A stretch of 37,388 nt of DNA from Dehalococcoidia bacterium. GTDB taxonomy: Bacteria; Chloroflexota; Dehalococcoidia; Lucifugimonadales; Lucifugimonadaceae. The stretch is from the NCBI GenBank assembly GCA_012959765.1, contig DUCO01000015.1:89922-127309 (forward strand), in the 5' to 3' direction. Shown in pieces: positions 1 through 6,291 of the stretch. Both the position numbers and the translations under genes were made by a program. The notes beneath the pieces are model-generated. The model did not search any database. It saw nothing but the letters and a program-made list of their open reading frames with translations, and was not told the DNA's origin. Position 1 is the first letter of the stretch. Every line of letters begins with the position of its first letter.

Positions 1-32
1 ATCAGTTGCGCTAGCCACTGCGCCACAAGGGC
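1..32 (-). tRNA. 5' end of a tRNA gene, cut by window edge
   Basis: Read on the minus strand from 32 to 1, the sequence fits the first half of a tRNA: a 7-nt acceptor strand GCCCTTG, TG at positions 8-9, D-stem GCGC, an 8-nt D-loop containing GG, the matching GCGC, A26, then the anticodon stem ACTGA and the first loop T. The anticodon lies outside the window, so the identity cannot be given. Confidence 0.7.
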
Positions 33-143
33 TCCGACAGTTGTAAAACAACCACTATTAACAGTAGCTACCACCACGAACAAAGGTCAATACACATAAA
101 TTAACGATTAACACCAACAAACACACCCAACACGAAGGCCTAA

Positions 144-230
144 TCCCCCTCTCCCAGCGGGAGCCGCGTCGCAGGCTGGACCCTAGTGCGAATGCACGCC
201 CGGTCCTAAAGAAGGGCTGGGGTGAGGGAG
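144..230. repeat. Family B repeat (CCCTCTCCC...GGGGTGAGGG), split copy
   Basis: The two halves CCCCCTCTCCCAGCGGGAG (144-162) and GGGCTGGGGTGAGGGAG (214-230) match the compact copy at 3728-3770. About 50 unrelated bases separate the halves here. The element is imperfectly self-complementary, since CCCTCTCCC can pair with the GGGG-rich half. It is probably a small non-autonomous repeat that has been interrupted. Confidence 0.55.
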
Positions 231-269
231 AAGCAACCATCCCAGCCAACAACCAACCAAATCCTATAC

Positions 270-300
270 TGTCATCCCAATCTCGCCTGCCCCGAAATAA
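270..300. repeat. Family A repeat, partial, at the end of a broken gene
   Basis: The sequence begins TGTCATCCCAATCTCG, like the copy at 2456, and continues CCTGCCCCGAA.TAATCG, like the copy at 3649-3712. It supplies the last codons and stop of the lectin-like fragment on the minus strand, so it probably marks the point where that gene was cut. Confidence 0.55.
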
Positions 301-545
301 TCGTCGCTAGGTGTCCATACACACCATTGTGACTGAGGGTTTTTGCATAGGCTTCTGCTTCGTACCAATCCATCGCTTTGTCAACTAGCTCGTAGCAGTG
401 CTGGTTAGCGGACACCACTATCACAGGACACGCCATCGCCAGCCACGTGGTCCGCCGAAGCAATGCCGTCGCTAAACGTAGCGACCATCCCCATCGCCAT
501 AACAGCGACCGTCAATACTTTGTAATAACTAAATAATTTCTTCAT
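272..545 (-). pseudogene. Truncated, frameshifted C-type-lectin-like secreted protein
   Basis: The reading frame from the ATG at 545 starts MKKLFSYYKVLTVAVMAMG and looks like a signal peptide, with likely cleavage after an ASA motif near residue 31. It then stops after DHVAGDGVSCDSGVR. A second frame, overlapping it, reads CYELVDKAMDWYEAEAYAK followed by GHLATI. The pattern Y-E-L-V, W-x-E-A, A-x-x-L and GHLATI is the typical start of a C-type lectin-like domain. One indel near 420-460 would join the two. The domain ends after about 35 residues at a family A repeat, whereas an intact domain needs roughly 110-130 residues. I therefore call it a remnant of a secreted lectin-like protein, frameshifted and cut at its 3' end. 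The family call rests on motif recognition only. Confidence 0.5.
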
Positions 546-1149
546 TCTTACTGACCGGTCCTCAATCTCTTCCGTGCGTCGTTTCTGCTTGATCCATCGA
601 AACCCAGGTGACCTTCGGCCGCATAGGCGATACATGATTCGCAAGCGCCAGCAGCCTAAACATTCCCGAACCGCGGCAACCACTAAATTAGGTATCCATA
701 CCGGTCACGAAAGTGTGCGTACGGTGGGCCAAAGTAAAGACCTAACACCGCCCCTCAGATAGACGGTCGTTCTCGAACCAAATCTCAACAACAAAAGATG
801 AATTTCAGCGGAACAACGAACACAACTGAAACCGTTATCTTGAAGTAAATCTCAAGTGAAACGAACGGCTCGGCTCGATCTCCCACCAACCATCACTCGG
901 GAGAGAGCTGAGAAAAAACTAATGGAACCCGCGGCATATCTGCGTCGGCAACGCCCAAGCCTGCAACGCTACCCGGCAAGGTCGAAACCAACCCAGCCAA
1001 GAATCTAGCCAGCATCCCTGCCAGCACCACCCGCACTCTGAAAAAGTCACCTCGTGACCTGTCATCCTGAATTCATTTTCAGGATCTAGCTACCAGCAAG
1101 ACCAACCCCACCACCGCAGCCAACACCACCCACGCTGAAACAAAGTGGC
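546..1149. other. Gene-poor intergenic stretch
   Basis: No open reading frame here shows a recognisable family pattern or convincing coding character. The only identifiable element is a family A repeat at 1060-1090. Short plus-strand frames are rich in Arg and Thr and look random. Confidence 0.5.
1060..1090. repeat. Family A repeat
   Basis: TGTCATCCTGAATTCA followed by TTTTCAGGATCT. The inner arms CCTGA and TCAGG form a short hairpin. The copy at 12449-12478 is nearly identical. Confidence 0.7.
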
Positions 1150-2409
1150 CTAGCCACCCCATGGAGAACCTCGCATCGTTGCCTCGTTCACCACAATCCG
1201 CATCACCTCAGCAATCGGCAACCCCGTCTCGCGCGCAATCTCCCTGCATGCCTCGTACTCCGGAGCCGCCTGCGCAATCGTGTCCCCAATTCTCTTCAAC
1301 TTCACCGGCACCTTACCCAGCGAAGTATCCACAGTCACAACCTCACGCTCAGCCTCGTATCGACGCACCGGACGACGCCGCACCCCAAGCGTCGAAGTCT
1401 CCTTAAGAATCAACTCCGCAGCAGCATCCACCAAATCCCGTTTCACCAAAACCGAAAGCATCGTCGCCGGACGATTCTTCTTCATCTGAATCGGCGTAAA
1501 CCAAACATCCAGCGCACCCAACTCCATCAACTGCTCGTGAACGTAACCCAAAACCTCGCCAGTCGAATCATCAATATTCGTCTCAAGCTCCATCACCTCA
1601 GGACGCCCCCTGCGACCACGGCCGGATCCTCCACGACCCCACTGAGACCGACCCTCACCAATCCACAACCCAACAACATTCGCGTGCCCCTCCGGATTCC
1701 GCTGCCCAGCGCCATACCCAATCCGATCAGCGTTAAATTCGACCGGAAAAAACTCAGCAAGTGAAGCAACAATCGCAGCGCCCGTCGGAGTAACCGCCTC
1801 GCCAATCGGCTGCTTCCCCCCCGCACGCACGGGCGCACCCGCAGCCTTGTAAATAGCAGCGGTAGCGATAGATGTAGCCCCCATCGAACCGTGACTACTC
1901 GACGACGATCCCATACCAACCGGAAACGCCGAAGCGTGAATCTTCTCCACGCCCAGCAATCGCATGCCAATAACGGTAGAAGAAACATCAACTAAAGTGT
2001 CGACCGTCCCAAGCTCGTGAAGATGCGTCGATCCCGCCTCACCACCATGCGCAGAAGCCTCAGCCTCGGCAAGCGCATCGAAAATCTTCTTGATAGAACG
2101 CTTGTCCGAATCCTCTAACGTCGATCCAGCTATCGAAGAATAAAAGTCGTCCCACGTCCGCTTGCGAGAACCCTCATCGTCCAACACCACATCAACAAGT
2201 ATCGCCTCAAGCCCGCCCCGGTTCACCAGCGAACTTTCCAGCCGATACCCACGGTCTGGAAACTTGTCCAACTCAGCCTGAAGCTCATCCAAATCAAGCC
2301 CAACAGCCACCATAGCGCCCAGCAGCATGTCGCCACTAACGCCACCAATCATGTCGATAAAAGCAGTCGTATCAGTCAGAGGAATACTCCATGTCGTGCG
2401 AAACAGCAC
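1150..2409 (-). CDS. larC: LarC, nickel insertion protein for the nickel-pincer cofactor
   Basis: LarC inserts nickel into the bis-thiocarboxylated pyridinium mononucleotide made by LarB and LarE, giving the cofactor of lactate racemase and related enzymes. The N-terminal motif FIDMIGGVSGDMLLGAM and the C-terminal domain beginning EVMELETNIDDSTGEVLGY, followed by QMKKNRPATMLSVL, are characteristic. The two parts are joined by a Gly/Arg-rich linker near residue 260. In lactobacilli larC is split by a programmed frameshift at about this linker; here one frame of 419 codons is continuous. The GTG at 2409 gives about ten residues more than usual. A CTG at 2379, with GGAG seven bases upstream, would start MTDTTAFIDMIGGVSGDM and fits the family better, but CTG starts are rare. 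larE lies upstream, 174 bases away, with a repeat between them. Confidence 0.9.
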   Translation of the reverse strand: MLFRTTWSIPLTDTTAFIDMIGGVSGDMLLGAMVAVGLDLDELQAELDKFPDRGYRLESSLVNRGGLEAILVDVVLDDEGSRKRTWDDFYSSIAGSTLEDSDKRSIKKIFDALAEAEASAHGGEAGSTHLHELGTVDTLVDVSSTVIGMRLLGVEKIHASAFPVGMGSSSSSHGSMGATSIATAAIYKAAGAPVRAGGKQPIGEAVTPTGAAIVASLAEFFPVEFNADRIGYGAGQRNPEGHANVVGLWIGEGRSQWGRGGSGRGRRGRPEVMELETNIDDSTGEVLGYVHEQLMELGALDVWFTPIQMKKNRPATMLSVLVKRDLVDAAAELILKETSTLGVRRRPVRRYEAEREVVTVDTSLGKVPVKLKRIGDTIAQAAPEYEACREIARETGLPIAEVMRIVVNEATMRGSPWGG

Positions 2410-2455
2410 CGACGATTAAGGGTTGCGACATCAGGGTAAACAGACTCACACCCAC

Positions 2456-2508
2456 TGTCATCCCAATCTCGAATCGGGATCTACGCAGTACGAAGTACCT
2501 GCACACCC
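2456..2508. repeat. Family A repeat, long form with GTACGAAGTACC tail
   Basis: TGTCATCCCAATCTCGA, then TCGGGATCTACG, then CAGTACGAAGTACCTGCAC. It lies between larE and larC. The tail CAGTACGAAGTA recurs at about 3700 and 15985. This is the most complete copy and shows that the hairpin part and the tail belong to one unit. Confidence 0.7.
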
Positions 2509-2562
2509 ACGCTCCACCCAACACACCAACAACCACCCGACTCAGACAACAACATCAGCACC

Positions 2563-2586
2563 CAGAAAACGTGCCACTGGCACCTA
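2563..2586. repeat. Short repeat around GTGCCA-TGGCAC palindrome
   Basis: CAGAAAACGTGCCACTGGCAC resembles AAGAAAAAGTGCCAATGGCAC at 5481-5503. Both follow a CCAACAACCAC-like stretch. Two copies only. This one overlaps the larE stop codon region. Confidence 0.4.
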
Positions 2587-3465
2587 CTTCGTGCGCGTCC
2601 CCAGCTCACCCAAAACCGCATTAAGCCCACCCGACTTAAACCCCTTAGGCTCCAGCTCCATCGACTCATACCCCGCACCCAAAACAACCGCATAAGCCCC
2701 ATCACGCACAGACTCAAACCGCTCAAAATCATCCAGAGGAATCTCAATCCGCCCCACATCACCGTAATGACGCACGCGAACCACCGGGAATCCAAGCTCC
2801 CGCAAACCCTTCTCCGCCTTACCAATCCGACCCAGCGCCTCAACCGAAACCATCGTCCCGTAAGGAATACGAGAACTCAAACACGGCTGCGCAGGCTTAT
2901 CCCACGTCGGCAAATCCATCCGCTTCGACAAATCACGAATGTCCTGCTTCGTCATCCCAACTTCCACAAGCGGCGAAACAACCTCGAAATTCTTAGCAGC
3001 CTCCATACCCGGACGATAATCACCCAAATCATCAGTATTCGCGCCGTTGGCTACCTTGGTAATCCCCTCGTCGCCAGCCACCTTGTCTAGGTGGGTGTAC
3101 AGCTCGGTCTTGCAGAAGAAACAACGCCGACCGTCATTCGCCAGATACCGAGGATCGTTCATCTCGTCGGTATCCACAATCAAATGCCGCCAACCACGCT
3201 CAACCGCCAACGCCGAAGCAGCCTCAAGCTCCTCAGGCGCAACACTCGGCGAACGAGAAGTTACAGCAAGAGCGTTCGTGTGACCAAGAACCTCGTGCGC
3301 AACCCCGGCTAAAAACGTCGAATCAACCCCGCCCGAATACGCCACGATCAGCGATCCATAACTCTCGATCAACGACCTCAGCCTCTTGTCCTTCTCAGGC
3401 AGCGACAACTCGGCCACAGGCGTCGCCTTAGGCTGGTTGATCGCAAATATCTTGGGGTTGGTCAA
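2584..3465 (-). CDS. larE: LarE, ATP-dependent sacrificial sulfur transferase
   Basis: LarE adenylates the carboxylates of the LarB product and donates sulfur from its own cysteine, so that two LarE molecules are spent per cofactor. The PP-loop SGGVDST (residues 44-50) binds ATP. A CFFC pair is at 115-118. The candidate sacrificial cysteine is Cys195 in PAQPCLSSRIPYG, the position expected from the Lactiplantibacillus enzyme. At 293 residues it is about family length with an N-terminal extension of some 20 residues. The start given is TTG at 3465, which overlaps the stop of a radA-tail copy (TTGA), suggesting past translational coupling to radA. A later start near residue 22 is possible. larB and larA are not in the window. 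Confidence 0.92.
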   Translation of the reverse strand: MTNPKIFAINQPKATPVAELSLPEKDKRLRSLIESYGSLIVAYSGGVDSTFLAGVAHEVLGHTNALAVTSRSPSVAPEELEAASALAVERGWRHLIVDTDEMNDPRYLANDGRRCFFCKTELYTHLDKVAGDEGITKVANGANTDDLGDYRPGMEAAKNFEVVSPLVEVGMTKQDIRDLSKRMDLPTWDKPAQPCLSSRIPYGTMVSVEALGRIGKAEKGLRELGFPVVRVRHYGDVGRIEIPLDDFERFESVRDGAYAVVLGAGYESMELEPKGFKSGGLNAVLGELGTRTK

Positions 3466-3580
3466 GTAGATCGAATTTCCGCTGCTGATTCAGAAGCAGC
3501 CAAATCTGATGACGACTGCAATGCGAATCTTACAGCCTCAGCGATGCTCGTAGGTCGAACAACACCAACCGAACCCAACT
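3462..3580 (-). pseudogene. Detached duplicate of the radA 3' end
   Basis: The minus strand encodes LGSVGVVRPTSIAEAVRFAL and then 18 further residues ending SAAEIRST and a TGA. The genuine radA C-terminus reads LGSVKVVRPTSIAEAVRFAL and ends SVAEAKR. The DNA of the best-matching 50 bases differs at roughly five or six positions, so this is an old duplicate and not an assembly echo. It has no upstream coding part. Its TGA (3464-3462) overlaps the larE TTG start. The intervening 3581-3802 is filled with repeat copies. Confidence 0.8.
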
Positions 3581-3593
3581 CAACCAAACCAAC

Positions 3594-3625
3594 TGTCATC
3601 CTGATGAAAATCAGGATCTGTGCAC
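3594..3625. repeat. Family A repeat
   Basis: TGTCATCCTGATGAAAATCA then GGATCTGTGCAC. The arms ATCCTGAT and ATCAGGAT are perfectly complementary around AAA-type loop bases. Its closest relative is at 5409-5438. Confidence 0.7.
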
Positions 3626-3648
3626 ACTCGCCATCTCATCTCTCACCG

Positions 3649-3712
3649 GCATCCTCAACTCAGCCTGCCCCGAAGCAATCGGGGATTCAGGACCTCGAAG
3701 CAGTACGAAGTA
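3649..3712. repeat. Family A repeat, variant with inserted bases and tail
   Basis: CATCCTCAACTCAG, CCTGCCCCGAAGCAATCGGG, GATTCAGGACC, then the shared tail GCAGTACGAAGTATCTGC. CCCCGA and TCGGGG form a second small hairpin. The middle part matches the partial copy at 270-300. Confidence 0.6.
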
Positions 3713-3727
3713 TCTGCCCCCGTACTG

Positions 3728-3770
3728 TCCCCCTCCCCCAGCGGGAGAGGGTTGGGGTGAGGGTGGAGCG
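3728..3770. repeat. Family B repeat
   Basis: TCCCCCTCCCCCAGCGGGAG followed by AGGGTTGGGGTGAGGG. The CCCTC-rich left half and GGG-rich right half can pair. It is a compact copy of the element split at 144-230; a related motif is at 10710-10740. Confidence 0.6.
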
Positions 3771-3802
3771 CACATCCTAGCCATCAACAGATCGTGCGCC
3801 AA

Positions 3803-5257
3803 CTACCGCTTCGCCTCCGCCACAGAACCCGAAGCAATCACCCCATCCGACGGCGCCAAAGCAAACCTCACAGCCTCAGCGATACTCGTAGGTCGAACAA
3901 CCTTCACCGAACCCAACTTCCCAACATCACCCGCAGCATCCGGAATCATGCAAGTCGCAAACCCAAGCCGACCCGCCTCCAAAGCCCGACGATCCGCCCC
4001 CGGAATCGAGCGCAACTCGCCAGAAAGTCCAATCTCCCCCGCAACAGCAACCGTATCGTCCACCGGCCTGTCCATCATCGAACTCGTAATCGCCAGCGCA
4101 ATCGCCAAGTCAGCCGCCGGCTCCTTAATATCAAGGCCGCCCGTAACGCTAATAACCAAATCATGATTCGAAACCGGCAGCCGCACGTGCTTCGCCAGAA
4201 CCGCCGTAATCAAATGAACACGCGACATCTCAACACCGTTCGCAACCCGTCTCGGAGAAGCCAACGAAGAAGGAGTGGCCAACGCCTGCACCTCAACCGC
4301 CAACGACCGAGTCCCCTCAACAATCAACGCAACCGCCGATCCCGACACAGCCTTGGCGCGCTGCTGAATAAATACGTGCGAAGGATCCGAAATCCCAGCC
4401 AGCCCCTCTTCACGCATCTCAAACACACCAATCTCGTCGGTAGGACCGAACCGGTTCTTCACCCCGTGCAACATCCGCAGCATCCCACCCTTATCGCCGG
4501 TCATCTGCAAAACAGCATCAACCTGGTGCTCCAACACCCGAGGACCCGCAATACTCCCGTCCTTAGTAACGTGCCCGCTCAAAATCAGCGCCGTGTGACT
4601 ACCCCGAGCTACCGCCGACAAATACGCCGCAGACTCACGAATCTGCGAAACAGTCCCAGCAGGAGAATCAAGATCAGGATGAGTCGCCGTCTGAATCGAA
4701 TCAACAATCACAACCGCAGGATTCAACTGCGCAATATGATCCGCAATATCCAGAGCGTCCCCAGTCCCAACCATGAACACCCGTTCGCCCTTCACACCCA
4801 AACGAATAGCCCGAATCCGAATCTGCTCCAGCGCCTCTTCACCCGTCGCGTAAAGCACCGTCCGACCCGACTCCGCGATCGCGCCCGCGGCCTGTAAAAG
4901 AAGGGTCGACTTCCCAATCCCCGGATCGCCAGCCAGCAAAACCGTCGCCCCAGCAACAAATCCACCACCCAAAACCCGATCCAACTCCTCAATTCCCGTA
5001 GCCATATGAGCAGTCCCATCAACAGGAATCTCAGTCAACTCAATAGGGGCTTCAACCACCGCGCTCCCGCCAATAGCCCGAACACCAACACCACTACGAT
5101 CCATGCGAGTCTTCGAACGCGCAGAAGAACCAACCCGCGCCACCCGCTCCTCAACCGTATTCCACTCACCACACTCCAAACACTTACCAACCCACTTGGC
5201 AGTCGTGCGCCCACACGAACTACACTCAAATTGCGTCTTTGTTGAATTCTTTGCCAT
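3803..5257 (-). CDS. radA: RadA, DNA repair ATPase/branch-migration helicase
   Basis: RadA is a RecA-related hexameric helicase that extends the D-loop during recombinational repair. All family parts are visible: a C4 zinc finger (Cys12, 15, 26, 29), Walker A GDPGIGKST (110-118), Walker B VVIVDS (about 182-187), the RadA-specific KNRFG motif (267-271) and a C-terminal Lon-protease-like domain (GGLDIKEPAADLAIALAI), here serving as a scaffold. The length of 484 residues is slightly above the usual 450-460. The ATG at 5257 has an AGGGAGG ribosome-binding site about 12 bases upstream, which supports this start. The last 38 codons have a diverged second copy just before larE, so the original radA-larE junction has been rearranged. 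Confidence 0.96.
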   Translation of the reverse strand: MAKNSTKTQFECSSCGRTTAKWVGKCLECGEWNTVEERVARVGSSARSKTRMDRSGVGVRAIGGSAVVEAPIELTEIPVDGTAHMATGIEELDRVLGGGFVAGATVLLAGDPGIGKSTLLLQAAGAIAESGRTVLYATGEEALEQIRIRAIRLGVKGERVFMVGTGDALDIADHIAQLNPAVVIVDSIQTATHPDLDSPAGTVSQIRESAAYLSAVARGSHTALILSGHVTKDGSIAGPRVLEHQVDAVLQMTGDKGGMLRMLHGVKNRFGPTDEIGVFEMREEGLAGISDPSHVFIQQRAKAVSGSAVALIVEGTRSLAVEVQALATPSSLASPRRVANGVEMSRVHLITAVLAKHVRLPVSNHDLVISVTGGLDIKEPAADLAIALAITSSMMDRPVDDTVAVAGEIGLSGELRSIPGADRRALEAGRLGFATCMIPDAAGDVGKLGSVKVVRPTSIAEAVRFALAPSDGVIASGSVAEAKR

Positions 5258-5319
5258 GCCTACTACGAATCCTCCCTTCCTTTATGGAATGGACTGAGGG
5301 CCAAGTCACACACATGCGG

Positions 5320-5353
5320 TTCCAAGTCATCCGATGACGCCCGGAGCTAAACG
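5320..5353 (+). repeat. Family C repeat (AAGTC...GACGCCCGGAGC)
   Basis: CCAAGTCATCCGATGACGCC followed by CGGAGCTAAACG. It shares the CAAGTC core and the GACGCCCGGAGCTAAACG end with 5655-5702. It lies upstream of radA, in the gap between radA and pncC. Confidence 0.65.
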
Positions 5354-5408
5354 CAGTATGCCGTTTCACACCCCAATCGCCAAGAGCCAACGACACACCC
5401 CAAACACT

Positions 5409-5438
5409 GCCATCCTGATGAAAATCAGGATCCGTGCC
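5409..5438. repeat. Family A repeat
   Basis: GCCATCCTGATGAAAATCAG then GATCCGTGCC. It is almost identical to 3594-3625, with perfect ATCCTGAT/ATCAGGAT arms. Confidence 0.7.
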
Positions 5439-5654
5439 AACCCACCAACAACCACTCAATCTAACCACCACTCCAAAGGCAAGAAAAAGTGCCAATGGCA
5501 CCCCAACTCAGCTACCATCCCGTCACAACCCTCAACTAACCCAAAAGCATCGCGGGGATTTCCTGTTCCACTTACGTCGGGCCAAAAGCCGAAGGCAATG
5601 GTCCAAGTTGTGAAGAGAGCCCAAGTGCGGCCTCAGCACGCTCGGCTCAACGCA

Positions 5655-5702
5655 AAATTGCGACGTGCGACCAAGTCCGCCTCGGACGCCCGGAGCTAAA
5701 CG
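5655..5702 (+). repeat. Family C repeat abutting the pncC start codon
   Basis: ATTGCGACGTGCGACCAAGT, then CCGCCTCGGACGCCCGGAGC and TAAACG. The copy ends two bases before the pncC ATG. Its GGAG (5692-5695) lies eight bases upstream of that ATG and is the only ribosome-binding-site-like motif there. An inverted copy lies at 34539-34582. Confidence 0.75.
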
Positions 5703-5703
5703 A

Positions 5704-6198
5704 ATGCCAACCAAACTCGCAACCCTCGCCAACTCCATCGCCACCCTCCTCAAACAACGAGGCGAAACCGTAGCAGTAGCCGAATCATCCACCGGCGGAC
5801 TCATCTCCGCAGCCCTACTCGCAGTACCCGGAGCCTCCGCCTACTTCATGGGCGGATCAGTCGTCTACACAAAAACAGCGCGCGACCAATACTTAGGAAT
5901 CGACTTCGACAACCACCCCGGAATGCGATCCGCAAGCGAACCCTACGCAGCCCTACTCGCCAAAACCAGCCGGGAACTGCTCAACACAACCTGGGGCATA
6001 TCCGAAACCGGAGCATCAGGCCCCACAGGAAACGCATACGGCGACTCAGCTGGCCACACCTGTCTTGCAGTCTCAAGCACCACAATCGAAACCGCAGCAA
6101 CCCTCAAAACAGGCCTAGCCAACCGCGAACAAAACATGCAACTCTTCGCAGAACAGGCCCTGACCCTATTTGAGCAGGTGCTTAAAAAGTCGCTGTAA
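5704..6198 (+). CDS. pncC: CinA C-terminal-type NMN amidohydrolase (PncC)
   Basis: The protein is a stand-alone CinA C-terminal domain. This family removes the amide of nicotinamide mononucleotide to give nicotinate mononucleotide, recycling pyridine nucleotides, and is often linked to DNA repair and competence genes. Motifs seen are AVAESSTGGLISAALL (near residues 20-35), GGSVVYT and GISETGASGPTGNAYGDSAG (catalytic loop region). At 164 residues it is the usual size. The N-terminal molybdopterin-like domain of full CinA is absent. The start at 5704 is chosen because GGAG in the preceding repeat is spaced eight bases from it and because the family begins close to this point. It is divergent from radA and convergent with clpC. 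Confidence 0.88.
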   Translation: MPTKLATLANSIATLLKQRGETVAVAESSTGGLISAALLAVPGASAYFMGGSVVYTKTARDQYLGIDFDNHPGMRSASEPYAALLAKTSRELLNTTWGISETGASGPTGNAYGDSAGHTCLAVSSTTIETAATLKTGLANREQNMQLFAEQALTLFEQVLKKSL

Positions 6199-6236
6199 CA
6201 AATGCACCACCGCCGAATAATCCGCGAATAAAAGAA

Positions 6237-6258
6237 GGGGAGAGCTTTCGCTCTCCCC
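6237..6258 (-). terminator. Rho-independent terminator of clpC
   Basis: A perfect 9-bp stem GGGGAGAGC/GCTCTCCCC has a four-base loop that reads GAAA on the minus strand and is followed there by TTCTTTTATT. It lies 34 bases beyond the clpC stop and 38 bases beyond the pncC stop. The U-rich tail favours clpC, though the hairpin may also slow transcripts from pncC. Confidence 0.85.
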
Positions 6259-6291
6259 TCCAAATCAATCTATTCACGTGGCCTAGCCACG

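Noticed and set aside
3794..4897. Long plus-strand frame of 367 codons opposite radA
   Set aside because: Extreme Arg/Asn/Pro/Thr content reflects the C- and A-rich plus strand; radA on the other strand has all family motifs.
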